Position numbers and translations under genes: made by a program
Assembly (NCBI RefSeq): GCF_013359815.1
Contig: NZ_JABMCF010000039.1
Coordinates: 1 to 64,000 of the forward strand
From: Curtobacterium flaccumfaciens
GTDB taxonomy: Bacteria > Actinomycetota > Actinomycetes > Actinomycetales > Microbacteriaceae
Reading direction: 5' to 3'
Length of the DNA stretch: 64,000 bases
Shown here: piece after piece, positions 28,199 to 36,833 of the stretch
Numbering within the stretch: position 1 is the first letter of the stretch
Layout: each line of letters starts with the position of its first letter
Notes under the pieces: model-generated
Seen by the model: the letters and a program-made list of their open reading frames with translations, nothing else
The model's database searches: none
What the model was told of the DNA's origin: nothing

Positions 28199-29206
28199 AT
28201 GCCTGCACACTTCGACGTCATCGTCATCGGCGGCTCGGCCGCCGGCCTCTCCGCCGCCCTCATCCTCGGCCGCTCGCGGCGCTCGGTGCTCGTCGTCGAC
28301 TCCGGCGAGCCCCGCAACGCCCCGGCGGCCGGCGCGCACAACTACCTCGGCCACGAGGGCGTCCCGCCCGCCGAGCTGCTCCGCATCGGTCGCGACGAGG
28401 TCGCCGCCTACGGCGTCCAGGTCACGGCCGGGAGGATCGTGGCCACGTCCGCCACGACCGGTGACGGTCACGACCCGGTCGGCTTCTCGGTCACGCTGGA
28501 CTCGGGCGAAGTCGTCACGGCGCGCAGACTGGTCGTCGCCTCCGGCGCCGTGGACGTCCTGCCGGAGGTCCCGGGCCTGGCCGAGCAGTGGGGGCGCGGG
28601 GTCGTGCACTGCCCGTTCTGCCACGGGTGGGAGATCCGCGGCCAGCGGATCGGGGTCCTCGTCACGACGCCGAACGGCGCACACCACGCGCTCATGTTCC
28701 GGGCGCTGAGCGATCGGGTGATCGTGTTCCTGACCGAGCCGGCCCTGATGGACGACACCGCCCTGGCCGGTCTGGCGGCCCGTGGCATCTCGGTCATCGA
28801 GGGCCCCGTCGCCGCCGTGGTCTCCGAGGGTGACCGGCTGACCGGGGTCCGGCTCGGTGACGGGTCGTTCGTCGAGCTCGATGCCCTGACCACGGCGAGC
28901 CGGCCCGAGGCGCGGGTGGCGTTCCTGTCCGGGCTCGGCCTCGCCGCCACCGACCAGTTCATGGGCGACCACCGGTTCGCGACGGCGCTGACCGTGGACG
29001 CCGCCGGGCAGACCGCCGTGCGCGGGGTCTACGCGGCCGGCAACGTGACGGCTCCGATGGCGACGGTCATCGCGTCGGCGGCTGCCGGCACCCAGACGGG
29101 TGCGGCGGTGCACGGCGACCTGGTGCAGGCCGACCTGGCGGTGGCGCTGGCGGGGGCGGGCGCGGGCGTCGGCGTCGGCGCTGGCTCGGCCGATGTTTCG
29201 CGCTGA
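28199..29206 (+). CDS. FAD-dependent thioredoxin-reductase-like oxidoreductase
   Basis: 335 residues from ATG 28199. FAD-binding GGSAAGLSAALILGRSRRSV near 11-30 and a late GVYAAGNVTAPMATVI near 277. It has HCPFCHGWEIRGQ near 136-148, so the redox motif is CPFC rather than the CAVC/CATC of true thioredoxin reductase, and the enzyme is shorter in the NAD domain. Probably oxidises or reduces a small molecule or disulfide in a dithiol-type reaction such as the holomycin/gliotoxin oxidase group. Paired with the divergent XRE-cupin gene. C-terminal 25 residues are a Gly/Ala-rich tail. Confidence 0.88.
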   Translation: MPAHFDVIVIGGSAAGLSAALILGRSRRSVLVVDSGEPRNAPAAGAHNYLGHEGVPPAELLRIGRDEVAAYGVQVTAGRIVATSATTGDGHDPVGFSVTLDSGEVVTARRLVVASGAVDVLPEVPGLAEQWGRGVVHCPFCHGWEIRGQRIGVLVTTPNGAHHALMFRALSDRVIVFLTEPALMDDTALAGLAARGISVIEGPVAAVVSEGDRLTGVRLGDGSFVELDALTTASRPEARVAFLSGLGLAATDQFMGDHRFATALTVDAAGQTAVRGVYAAGNVTAPMATVIASAAAGTQTGAAVHGDLVQADLAVALAGAGAGVGVGAGSADVSR

Positions 29207-29266
29207 GCGACAGTTCGCGGGGCCAGGCGGGCGTGGAGTGTCGGTGAGCGCGAAACCCGGGCTCGG

Positions 29267-29932
29267 TCAGTCGACGCGGTAGCCAGCCTGTGCAGCCAGC
29301 AGCGGCGCGAGCGTGTACAGCTGGTCGGCGCCGATCGTGGCCCCGCGGAACCCCTCGAGCCGCTCGACCCGATCGAGGTCCGCTGCGCGCAGGTCCACGT
29401 GGTCGATGCGGGTGTTCGACCCCTCGGCAGCGCGGATGCTGCTGCCGTCGAACGACACCCGCAGCAGCTTCGCGTCGGCGATGTCGAGCTCGTCGATGAC
29501 GCAGTCGCGGAACACCACGTCGGTGATCGTCGAGCCGCGCAGGTTCACGAACCCGAACTTCATGCCGACGAACTCCACGCCGTTCAGCCCGGAGTCGTAC
29601 AGCTCCGCCGAGCCGACGCGCCCGCCGGAGACCCGGACCTCGCGCCACGTGCTGCTCGATGCCCGCAGGATCGGGGCGTCGAGCGAGTCGATGATCGAGT
29701 CACGGACCCGGAGCCCACGGAAGTCCGCGTCGTCGCCCCGGAACGTGTCGATGACGCACTCCTCGATCTCCAGGTCGGGCAGTCGCTCGCCGGCCAGGTC
29801 GAGGACGTGGATGCGCTTGCCCTCGATGCGGTCACCCGTCAGGACGTCACCGGGTGCTGGCGCCCAGTCCTCGAGGTTCGTCGGTTCGGTCAGGGTGATG
29901 CGCGGGGCGTCGGTGCCGGAGGAGCGTGCCAT
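29267..29932 (-). CDS. Pentapeptide-repeat-like protein
   Basis: 221 residues from ATG 29932. From about 70 onward the sequence turns over every five residues with the A(D/N)LXX-like pattern: DADFRGLRVRDSIIDSLDAP, FVNLRGSTITDVVFRDCVID, LDIADAKLLRVSFDGSSI, typical of a right-handed quadrilateral beta-helix. No membrane segment. Relatives include DNA-mimic gyrase protectors such as Qnr/MfpA but most are of unknown function; the repeats here are loose, so a specific role cannot be assigned. Confidence 0.75.
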   Translation of the reverse strand: MARSSGTDAPRITLTEPTNLEDWAPAPGDVLTGDRIEGKRIHVLDLAGERLPDLEIEECVIDTFRGDDADFRGLRVRDSIIDSLDAPILRASSSTWREVRVSGGRVGSAELYDSGLNGVEFVGMKFGFVNLRGSTITDVVFRDCVIDELDIADAKLLRVSFDGSSIRAAEGSNTRIDHVDLRAADLDRVERLEGFRGATIGADQLYTLAPLLAAQAGYRVD

Positions 29933-29966
29933 GACCCCAGTCTGGCGGTGACCGCCGACCCGCGGG

Positions 29967-30377
29967 TCACGACCCGGGTCGGGTGAGGACGCTGTCCAGC
30001 CGGTAGTCCTTCGCCGGTCCGCGCGCTTCCCACCGCACCGTCCAGCGGTCTTCGTCGCCGTCGAAGGCACCCGTGTAGTCGTCCGGGGCGCAGGCGTGGG
30101 CGACGCTCGTGCCCCAGACCCAATCGTGGAACACCCGACCGTCGGAGAAGTGCACGGTCCAGCCGCCGGTACTCGTCCGCCGCAGGGCCAGGGTCCGTGA
30201 CACCGGGGTCGTCCGGCCGTCGAAAGTCATCACGCCCGACTCGTCCCAGCGCACCTCGCCGTCACCGACCCGGGTCAGGGTGGTGGTCCCGGTGACGATC
30301 CCCGTGGCACCGGCGCGGTGGTCGCGCACGGAGCGGTGCAGGTCCCACACCCCGAGCAGGTCCATCGGCAGCAGCAC
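29967..30377 (-). CDS. DUF6314-like protein
   Basis: 136 residues from GTG 30377 (an ATG at 30365 would drop four). Pattern LLGVWDLHRSVRDHRAG near 7-23, then VRWDESGVMTFDGRTTPVSR and FHDWVWG, ending VRWEARGPAKDYRLDSVLTR, fits the small lipocalin-like beta-barrel proteins annotated DUF6314. Function unknown. Ends 34 bases from the pentapeptide gene on the same strand. Confidence 0.65.
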   Translation of the reverse strand: MLLPMDLLGVWDLHRSVRDHRAGATGIVTGTTTLTRVGDGEVRWDESGVMTFDGRTTPVSRTLALRRTSTGGWTVHFSDGRVFHDWVWGTSVAHACAPDDYTGAFDGDEDRWTVRWEARGPAKDYRLDSVLTRPGS

Positions 30378-30386
30378 CCGACCAGG

Positions 30387-30641
30387 CTAACCGCGCAGGG
30401 CCTCGGCCCGCGCGGCTCGGCGCTCGTCGTCGGTGATGACCCCGCGGGCGTGCAGCTCGTCGAGTTCGAGGAGCCGCTGTTCCGGCGAGCTCCGGCGGGC
30501 ACTGTGCGGGCGCCGACTGCGGACGACCGCGACGCACACGGCGACGATGACCGCGATGACGATGAGCGCCATGAGCAGGGTCCAGACGAGGTCGTAGACC
30601 GGCGGGATCAGGGGGTTGTGCACTTCTTCGGAGGCCGTCAT
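30387..30641 (-). CDS. Small membrane protein with C-terminal SHOCT domain
   Basis: 84 residues from ATG 30641. One membrane helix at about 18-42 (LVWTLLMALIVIAVIVAVCV), then a C-terminal SHOCT motif, LLELDELHARGVITDDERRA near 57-76. Overlaps the previous gene by four bases; that gene ends in the same motif, so the pair looks like a tandem duplication that diverged outside the SHOCT part. SHOCT segments are thought to mediate oligomerisation. Confidence 0.85.
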   Translation of the reverse strand: MTASEEVHNPLIPPVYDLVWTLLMALIVIAVIVAVCVAVVRSRRPHSARRSSPEQRLLELDELHARGVITDDERRAARAEALRG

Positions 30642-30994
30642 CGTCCGCGCAGCGCTTCGGCTCGGGCGCTGCGGTGCTCCTCGTCGGAGATCACGCCGCG
30701 GGCGTGCAGGTCGTCGAGTTCGGCGAGCCGCTGTTCGAGTGGCTTGTCCGGTGCGAACGTGCGGCTCTGCATCGCCTGGTACGCGATGTCCTCCTGCATG
30801 GTGAGCGGGTTCTGACCACGGTCGGCCATCCGCTTGCCCCGGTAGAGCGACAGGATGACGATCGTCAGGGTCGTGAGGATCGCCAACGCGGCGACGACCC
30901 CGAACGCGATGCCGAGCCAGCCGTCGAACAGGTCGGGCATCCCCGACTCCCCCGGACCCTCGAGCTCACTGAACGCGGACCAACTGAGCACCAT
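30638..30994 (-). CDS. Membrane protein with C-terminal SHOCT domain (paralog)
   Basis: 118 residues from ATG 30994 with AAGGGG upstream; an ATG at 30940 with GGGGGAG is equally good and gives MPDLFDGWLG, 100 residues. One membrane helix (FGVVAALAILTTLTIVILSL), a middle region, then LAELDDLHARGVISDEEHRS, matching the SHOCT end of the next gene at nearly every position. Co-transcribed with it through an ATGA overlap. Function unknown. Confidence 0.82.
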   Translation of the reverse strand: MVLSWSAFSELEGPGESGMPDLFDGWLGIAFGVVAALAILTTLTIVILSLYRGKRMADRGQNPLTMQEDIAYQAMQSRTFAPDKPLEQRLAELDDLHARGVISDEEHRSARAEALRGR

Positions 30995-31050
30995 CGCGCT
31001 TCCCCTTCTCACAACGACGAGCGAAGCGTAGCGCGAGACGGCGAACACGA

Positions 31051-31160
31051 GCGGGCGTTCCTTCCCAGAACGCCCGCGATGGAATGTGGAAACGGGCGTA
31101 CCTGGTCAGAAGTTCCGACCCGGTACGCCCGAGATCGCCCGGTACGCCCGATTCGACCAG
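31051..31160. repeat. TACCTGGTC-family repeat, copy 1
   Basis: Composite repeat. A perfect 10-bp hairpin (GCGGGCGTTC at 31051-31060 with its complement at 31068-31077) is followed by a second hairpin, GGGCGTACCTGGTC at 31094-31107 against GACCCGGTACGCCC at 31117-31130 with one mismatch, and then further GGTACGCCCGATTCGACC units. Same order and much of the same sequence as 43704-43822. Lies downstream of the epimerase gene. Confidence 0.8.
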
Positions 31161-31171
31161 GCAGCGCGAGC

Positions 31172-31217
31172 CCCACCCAGCGCAATCCCACCCAGCCCAG
31201 CCCAGCCCAGCCCACGC
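31172..31217. repeat. CCCAG low-complexity tract
   Basis: A cytosine-rich tract dominated by repeated CCCAG units sits between the composite hairpin repeat and the epimerase stop. Strand asymmetry is strong (almost no G except in CAG). No coding potential. Confidence 0.6.
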
Positions 31218-31242
31218 ACCACCCCGGCCAAGCCCAGCCCGG

Positions 31243-32328
31243 TCAGCCGCGCAGCGGCCCCGACCCCGGAACGTTCGCACCGTCCGCGAAGCCGGCCACG
31301 AGTGCACGCAACGCTTCTTCGGAGGTGTGTCGGGCCTCCCATCCGAGCACCGACCGGGCACGGTCGGTCCGCATGATCGGCACGCCGGCCGCGATGTCGA
31401 TCCACCCGGCGTCCGTCGGCTGCAACCGCAGCCGCCACGTCACCGTCACGATCCCGCGCAGCAACCGCAGCGGGATCCGGACGGCACCGAGCATGCCGAA
31501 GGCCCGGGCCAGTCTCGGCGGGTTGAGCACGGGCGAGGCCGCGATGTTGAACGCCCCCGCTGCCCGTCGGTCGACCGCTCGCCAGTAGGCGTCGGCGACG
31601 TCGTCGGCGTGCACGGCCTGGAACACGAACGGGTACGGCAGCGGCAGCACGAGCCAGCGGATCCACCGCACGATCGACATCGGCACGAGGTGTCCGAGGA
31701 ACAGCCCCCGGATCTCGGCGGCGGCGTCCCGCTGGAAGATCAGTCCCGGGCGCAGCCGGGTGACGGTCACGGAGGGGTGGGCGGCCTCGAACGCGTCCAT
31801 CGCGGCCTCGTTGGCGGCCTTGTGGATCGAGTACGTCGCCGTCGGGATCCCGTTTGTCGGCCAGCTCTCGTCCACGGGGGTGCGCTTGCCGTCGACGTCC
31901 ACCCCGCGGTAGGCACCGACCGAGGACGCGACGACGACCTGGGGCACCTCGGCCTGCGCGACGGCAGCCAGGACGTTCGCCGTCCCGGTCACGTTCGTGC
32001 GGTGCTGCGCGGGGATGTCGTGCGTCGGCTGGAGCGCCCACGCCAGGTGGATGACGGCATCGGCGCCCTGGAACACGGCGGCGAGCTGGTCCACGGCGTC
32101 CGCGGCACCGACGTCCACGGCGTGCCAGACGGCGGCGGCGTACGGCTCGGCGCGCAGGTCCGGCAGCCGCCGGGCGACGCCGACGATCTGGACGCCGACG
32201 GCGTCACGCGCGACGTCACCGGCGGCGTGACGGCCGCTGTCACCGTCGCCGTCGGCGCGCACGGCCGCGAGCCGACGGAGCACCGCCGTCCCCACGTTGC
32301 CGGTCGCACCGACGACGACGATGCGCAT
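31243..32328 (-). CDS. NAD-dependent epimerase/dehydratase family protein
   Basis: 361 residues from ATG 32328. Extended SDR: MRIVVVGATGNVGTAVLRRL binds NAD(P) at the N-terminus, VIHLAWALQP near 94, HRTNVTGTANVL near 108 and ATYSIHKAANEA near 157 (the usual YxxxK becomes Y-S-I-H-K). The start ATG shares one base with the stop of the zinc dehydrogenase (TGATG), so the two are translated together. Probably modifies a nucleotide sugar or related substrate. Confidence 0.85.
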   Translation of the reverse strand: MRIVVVGATGNVGTAVLRRLAAVRADGDGDSGRHAAGDVARDAVGVQIVGVARRLPDLRAEPYAAAVWHAVDVGAADAVDQLAAVFQGADAVIHLAWALQPTHDIPAQHRTNVTGTANVLAAVAQAEVPQVVVASSVGAYRGVDVDGKRTPVDESWPTNGIPTATYSIHKAANEAAMDAFEAAHPSVTVTRLRPGLIFQRDAAAEIRGLFLGHLVPMSIVRWIRWLVLPLPYPFVFQAVHADDVADAYWRAVDRRAAGAFNIAASPVLNPPRLARAFGMLGAVRIPLRLLRGIVTVTWRLRLQPTDAGWIDIAAGVPIMRTDRARSVLGWEARHTSEEALRALVAGFADGANVPGSGPLRG

Positions 32329-33521
32329 CAGGCTGCGGCCATCGCGGGGTCGAGCACGACCTTGACGCAGTCGTCCTGCTTCTTCTGGAAGACCTCGTAC
32401 ATGTGCGGAGCATCCTCGAGCGAGACGCGGTGGGTGGTCAGGTCGAGCGTGCCGAGCGGGTCCGACGGGTCGGAGACGAGCGGCATGATGTCGTCGATCC
32501 AGCGCTTCACGTTGCACTGGCCCTCGCGGATGGTGATCTGCTTGTCGAACAGCGTCATCATCGGCATCGGGTCGGCCATGCCGCCGTAGACACCGCTCAG
32601 CGAGACGGTACCGCCGCGGCGGACCAGGTCGATGGCCGCGTGCACGGCCGCCAGGCGGTCGACGCCGGCGGTCTCGATCGCCTTCTGCGCGAGCTTGTCG
32701 GGCAGCAGGCCGGCGGCGCGCTGGGCGAAGCCCGCCATCGGGTTGCCGTGGGCCTCCATGCCGACGGCGTCGACGACCCCGTCGGGGCCACGGCCGTCGG
32801 TCAGGTCGACGAGCTCGGGCACCAGGTCCTTCGTCAGGTCGAACACCTCGGCGCCGTGCTTCGCCCCGAGGTCACGGCGGACCTGCTCGGGGTCGACGGC
32901 GAGCACGCGGTAGCCGAGGTGCTTGCCGATGCGGGCGGCGAACTGGCCGACCGGGCCGAGGCCGAGCACGGCGAGGGTGCCGCCCTCGGGCACCTGGGCG
33001 TACTGCACGGCCTGCCACGCGGTCGGCAGGATGTCGCTCAGGAACAGCCAGCGGTCATCTGGGGTGCCGTCGTCCGGCACGACGATGGGGCCGTAGTCGG
33101 CGTGCGGCACGCGCAGGTACTCCGCCTGGCCACCGGGGACCTGGCCGTACATCTTCGTGTAGCCGAACAGCGAGGCGCCGGTGCCGTACTCGGTCACCTG
33201 GGTGGTCTCGCACTGCGACTGCAGGCCGTGCTGGCACATCCAGCAGTGGCCGCAGGAGATGTTGAAGGGGATGACGACCCGGTCGCCGACCTTCAGGTTC
33301 GTGACGCCGGATCCGACCTCTTCCACGATGCCCATCGGCTCGTGGCCGAGGACGTCGCCGCGGTCGATGTACGGGCCGAGCACGCGGTACAGGTGCAGGT
33401 CGGAGCCGCAGATCGCCGTGGAGGTGATCCGCACGATCGCGTCGGTCGGCTCCTGGATGGTCGGGTCGGGGACGGTCTCGACGGACACCTTCTCGGTGCC
33501 CTGGTAGGTCAGTGCGCGCAC
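32328..33521 (-). CDS. Zinc-dependent alcohol dehydrogenase, glutathione-independent formaldehyde dehydrogenase type
   Basis: 397 residues from GTG 33521. Medium-chain dehydrogenase with catalytic zinc ligands in ICGSDLHLY near 38 and GHEPMGIVEEVGSG near 59, structural zinc cysteines in SCGHCWMCQHGLQSQC near 89-104, and the coenzyme motif LGLGPVGQFAA near 187. An inserted loop and the late LFDKQITIREGQCNVKRW fit the long formaldehyde dehydrogenase-like branch. Oxidises an alcohol or aldehyde with NAD. Translationally coupled to the epimerase gene. Confidence 0.9.
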   Translation of the reverse strand: MRALTYQGTEKVSVETVPDPTIQEPTDAIVRITSTAICGSDLHLYRVLGPYIDRGDVLGHEPMGIVEEVGSGVTNLKVGDRVVIPFNISCGHCWMCQHGLQSQCETTQVTEYGTGASLFGYTKMYGQVPGGQAEYLRVPHADYGPIVVPDDGTPDDRWLFLSDILPTAWQAVQYAQVPEGGTLAVLGLGPVGQFAARIGKHLGYRVLAVDPEQVRRDLGAKHGAEVFDLTKDLVPELVDLTDGRGPDGVVDAVGMEAHGNPMAGFAQRAAGLLPDKLAQKAIETAGVDRLAAVHAAIDLVRRGGTVSLSGVYGGMADPMPMMTLFDKQITIREGQCNVKRWIDDIMPLVSDPSDPLGTLDLTTHRVSLEDAPHMYEVFQKKQDDCVKVVLDPAMAAA

Positions 33522-33665
33522 GTTGCGTTCCTCTCGTGGTCGCTTCGAGCCTGCCTGGAGGCACGACTCGCGTTCCCCTCCTCGGTACGCGCCCGCCCCG
33601 TGGACGCTCCCAGTCCCGCGTCCCCTCGCGCACGTCGGCGCGGGTGGGCAGCGGTGGTCGCGACC

Positions 33666-34565
33666 TCAGGCGAGGACGGCTGCGAGGGCCCGCTCGTGCT
33701 CGTCGCGACCGCCCGGTCCGGCACTGCCGGCGAGCATGATGAGCGCCTTCCACAGCGCCCATCCCCGGGCGCGCGCCCACGTGTCGTCGTCCAGGTCGAC
33801 GGCCCGCCGGAACACCCGTCGCGCCGGGCCGTCCAGCATCGTCCACGCGAGCACGAGGTCGCACGCCGGGTCCCCCACGCCGCACGTGCCGAAGTCAATC
33901 ACCGCGCACAGCCGCCCGGTGTCGTCGACGAGCAGGTTGCCGGGGGCGACGTCGCCGTGGAACCAGACGGCCGGCCCGTCCCAGCGGCTGGCGAGGGCCT
34001 CGGCCCAGACCCGTTCGCAGGCGCCGCGGTCGACGACGGTGCCGTCGGTCCCACCCCTGCCGCCGCCGAGCGTGTCGAGCGCCGTCCGCACCTCGGCGTC
34101 GTACACGGACGGGTGCTCGCCGCGGTGGAACGAGTGCGCGCCGGCGGTGGGGCCGCCCGTCGCCGGGACGCTCCGGAGCTGCCGGAGCACGGCACCGACC
34201 CCGGCCGCGAAGCGCTCGTGGTCGAGGTCGTCGACCTGCACGGCGGGCACCCCGTCGAGCCACCGCCGCACCGACCACGGGAACGGGTACCCCTGGCCCG
34301 GTTCCCCGAGCGCCACGGGCTCCGGGACGGCGACGTCCAGCCGTCGGGCGAGGTACGGCAGGACGTCCTGCTCCTTCTCGACCGCGGGCACGTAGCCGGC
34401 CGCGCTCGGCATTCGCACCGACAAGGCGTCCCCGAGCCGGTAGGTGCGGTTGTCCCAGCCCTGGTGGTCGACCTCGCGCACGGGCAGGTCGGCCCAGTCG
34501 GGGAACTGCTCCGCGACGAGTCGTTCGACGAGTCCGGCGTCGATCCGGGGCACCTCGGTGTGCAT
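33666..34565 (-). CDS. Aminoglycoside phosphotransferase-family kinase
   Basis: 299 residues from ATG 34565. APH fold with Brenner motif WFHGDVAPGNLLVDD near 200-214 and metal-binding IDFGTCGVGDPACDL near 222-236. The N-terminal lobe shows VDHQGWDNRTYRLGDALSVRMP. Such proteins phosphorylate small hydroxyl compounds (aminoglycosides, macrolides, choline or sugars); the substrate cannot be told, so resistance should not be assumed. Stands alone between the zinc dehydrogenase and a TetR gene. Confidence 0.85.
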   Translation of the reverse strand: MHTEVPRIDAGLVERLVAEQFPDWADLPVREVDHQGWDNRTYRLGDALSVRMPSAAGYVPAVEKEQDVLPYLARRLDVAVPEPVALGEPGQGYPFPWSVRRWLDGVPAVQVDDLDHERFAAGVGAVLRQLRSVPATGGPTAGAHSFHRGEHPSVYDAEVRTALDTLGGGRGGTDGTVVDRGACERVWAEALASRWDGPAVWFHGDVAPGNLLVDDTGRLCAVIDFGTCGVGDPACDLVLAWTMLDGPARRVFRRAVDLDDDTWARARGWALWKALIMLAGSAGPGGRDEHERALAAVLA

Positions 34566-34663
34566 GCCCGCAGCCTAGGCGTCGGACCGGGCCAGCGGTG
34601 GGGCCGGTGCGCGCGGGCGGCCAGCGGCGGGGCGGACTCGCACCGGGCCTCCCGGCCGTCGCC

Positions 34664-35251
34664 TCAGGCGGGTTCTGCCAGGGCGAGCAAGGCGTCGCGC
34701 GCGACCGCGAGCTCCCGCTCGTCCAGGTAGGGCGGCATGCCGACCGCGGCCGCGAGGCCCTCGGCCGCGTGCCGGACCACCAGTGCGCGGTCCTCGGGCA
34801 GGCCGTCGCGTGCGAACAGCGTCCGCCAGTGCTCGGCGTCGGCGGCGACGGCCGCGGCGATCCCCGGGACGGCCATCAGACCGGGCCAGTGCGACGACGG
34901 TGCGAACAGGTCCATCGCCTGCTCGCTGCCGCCGCAGAGCGTCCGGACGTAGGCGCGCAGGACCTTGCCCGGTCGGTTCTCGGCGAGGTCCACGTGCTGC
35001 ATGACCTCGTCCGTGAACGCGGCCAACCCGTGCTCGACGACCGCGAGCAGGAGTTCGTCCTTCGACGGGAAGTGGTGCAGCAGCCCGCTCTTCGAGACGC
35101 CGGCTTCGGTCGCGATCTCGGCGACGCTCACCCGCGTACCGCGCTCGGCGAGCAATCGGCGTGCGGACTCGAGCACGGCCTGCCGCGTGCGCTCGCGGTC
35201 GCGGGAGCCGTCGGTGCCGGTGCCGGGGCCCGTGCTGCGGTCAGTGGTCAT
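34664..35251 (-). CDS. TetR-family regulator of the adjacent MFS exporter
   Basis: 195 residues from ATG 35251, whose first 11 bases overlap the end of the MFS gene. Helix-turn-helix at about 35-65: AERGTRVSVAEIATEAGVSK and SGLLHHFPSKDELLLAV. Last gene of an exporter-regulator operon; the 20-bp palindrome upstream of the exporter at 36773 is the expected binding site. Ligand unknown. Confidence 0.88.
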   Translation of the reverse strand: MTTDRSTGPGTGTDGSRDRERTRQAVLESARRLLAERGTRVSVAEIATEAGVSKSGLLHHFPSKDELLLAVVEHGLAAFTDEVMQHVDLAENRPGKVLRAYVRTLCGGSEQAMDLFAPSSHWPGLMAVPGIAAAVAADAEHWRTLFARDGLPEDRALVVRHAAEGLAAAVGMPPYLDERELAVARDALLALAEPA

Positions 35252-36761
35252 GCGGTCCATCCTGCCGGTTCGGGATGACCCGGAGCGCGACCACGGCGGC
35301 GACCGCGAGCAGCACCGCGGCGCAGACGGAGGCGAGTTGCATGCCACCGGTGAACGCTTCACGGGCGTGCTCGAGCACCGGCGACCCCGGTTGCAGTACC
35401 TGGCTCGCCGACGCCAACGACTCCCGTACCCGGTCCGCGACCCCCGAACCCAGGCTGTCGCCCGTGAGGTCGAGGTTCGACCGGTAGAACGCGGTCTGCA
35501 GCGACCCGAGCACCGCGATGCCGAGCGCGACGCCGAGCTCGTACCCGGTCTCCGAGATCGCCGAGGCGGCGCCCGCACGCTCCCGCGGAGCCGCGGCGAC
35601 GACCGCGTCCGTCGCCAGCGTCATCGACACCCCGACGCCGAGGCCGACCACGGCGAGCGCGATGGCGATCCCCCAGTACGTCGGCAGCCCCTCGGCGAAG
35701 GCGAGTCCGGCCATGCCGACCGCGGCGACCGCCAGCCCGAGGCCGATGGAGCGACCGGGGCCGACGCGACGGGAGAGCAGGCCGATCACGGCGATGACCG
35801 CGATGGACGCCAGGGTGGCCGGCAGCTCCGCGGCTCCGGCGAGCAGCGGGGTGAACCCGCGCACCAGCTGCAGGTACTGCGAGAAGAAGAACAGCAGACC
35901 GCTCAGCGCGAAGACGGACAGCGAGTTCGCGACCACCGCACCGGAGAACGCCGGGATCCGGAACAGCTGCAGGTCGATGAGCGGCGTGGTCAGGCGTTTC
36001 TGCCGCCGGACGAACCACCAGCCCGACGCGAGCCCGAGCAACGCGGTCGCCGGCACCGTCCAGCCGAACCCGTGCCCGGCGACGTGCTTCACGGCGTAGA
36101 CCAGCGGCACGATCGCGAGCACCGAGAGCACCGCGGAGAGCAGGTCGATCGGGGTCCGGGCGCCGCCGCGGGACTCCGGCAGCAGGAACGCCCCGGCGAC
36201 GACGATCACCGCGATGACGGGGATGTTGATGAGGAACACCGATCCCCACCAGAAGTGTTCCAGCAGCGCCCCGCCGACGAGTGGTCCGGCCGCGGCACCA
36301 CCGGTCGCGCCCGCGGACCACACCGCGATGGCGGTGGTGCGCTGCCGCGGGTCGCGGAAGATCGTGCGCACCAGCGACAGCGTCGAGGGCATCAGGGTGG
36401 CGCCGGCGACGCCGAGGAGTGCCCGTGCGGCGATGAGCAGCTCCGGGCTCGAGGCGAAGGCCGCAGCGGCCGATGCCAGTCCGAACGCGACGGAGCCGAG
36501 GAGCAGCAGGCGCTTCCGACCGATCCGATCGGCGACGTTGCCCATCGTGACGAGCAACCCGGCGAGTGCGAACGAGTAGACGTCGCCGATCCAGAGCACC
36601 TGGGTCGCGGTCGGGTCGAGGTCGGCGGTCAGGGACGGCACCGCCAGGGCCAGCACGGTGCCGTCGATCGCCAGGAGCACCACGGCCAGGGTGAGGACGC
36701 CGAGGGACGCCCACTCACGGACGGAGGCGCGGTGGGTCGGGGTGGTGCTGGTCGTGGTCAT
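35241..36761 (-). CDS. MFS drug exporter, DHA2 family
   Basis: 506 residues from ATG 36761, with 14 hydrophobic helices. Landmarks: LLAIDGTVLALAVPSLTADL near 29-48 (DHA2 TM1), NVADRIGRKRLLLLG, and LIAARALLGVAGATLMPSTL. Resembles the MdtD/LfrA/QacA type of proton-driven multidrug exporters. Gene order exporter then TetR, opposite to the other MFS/TetR pair at 19144. A strong palindrome lies 11 bases before the start codon. Confidence 0.9.
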   Translation of the reverse strand: MTTTSTTPTHRASVREWASLGVLTLAVVLLAIDGTVLALAVPSLTADLDPTATQVLWIGDVYSFALAGLLVTMGNVADRIGRKRLLLLGSVAFGLASAAAAFASSPELLIAARALLGVAGATLMPSTLSLVRTIFRDPRQRTTAIAVWSAGATGGAAAGPLVGGALLEHFWWGSVFLINIPVIAVIVVAGAFLLPESRGGARTPIDLLSAVLSVLAIVPLVYAVKHVAGHGFGWTVPATALLGLASGWWFVRRQKRLTTPLIDLQLFRIPAFSGAVVANSLSVFALSGLLFFFSQYLQLVRGFTPLLAGAAELPATLASIAVIAVIGLLSRRVGPGRSIGLGLAVAAVGMAGLAFAEGLPTYWGIAIALAVVGLGVGVSMTLATDAVVAAAPRERAGAASAISETGYELGVALGIAVLGSLQTAFYRSNLDLTGDSLGSGVADRVRESLASASQVLQPGSPVLEHAREAFTGGMQLASVCAAVLLAVAAVVALRVIPNRQDGPHDH

Positions 36762-36772
36762 CGGTCGACCGT

Positions 36773-36792
36773 AACCGACCATTTGGTCGGTT
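36773..36792. promoter_or_regulatory. TetR operator, 20-bp palindrome
   Basis: AACCGACCA-TT-TGGTCGGTT, perfect 9-bp arms around TT, ending 11 bases upstream of the MFS start codon. The AACCGACC/GGTCGGTT form is a familiar TetR-family target shape. It is the only notable palindrome upstream of the exporter-TetR operon. Confidence 0.8.
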
Positions 36793-36833
36793 GGGCAGAC
36801 TGCACAGTCGGTTCACAGCACAGCGCCGCTCGG

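Noticed and set aside
33666..34565. Aminoglycoside resistance gene
   Set aside because: APH fold is certain but it belongs to the broad small-molecule kinase family; nothing in sequence or context points to antibiotic modification.
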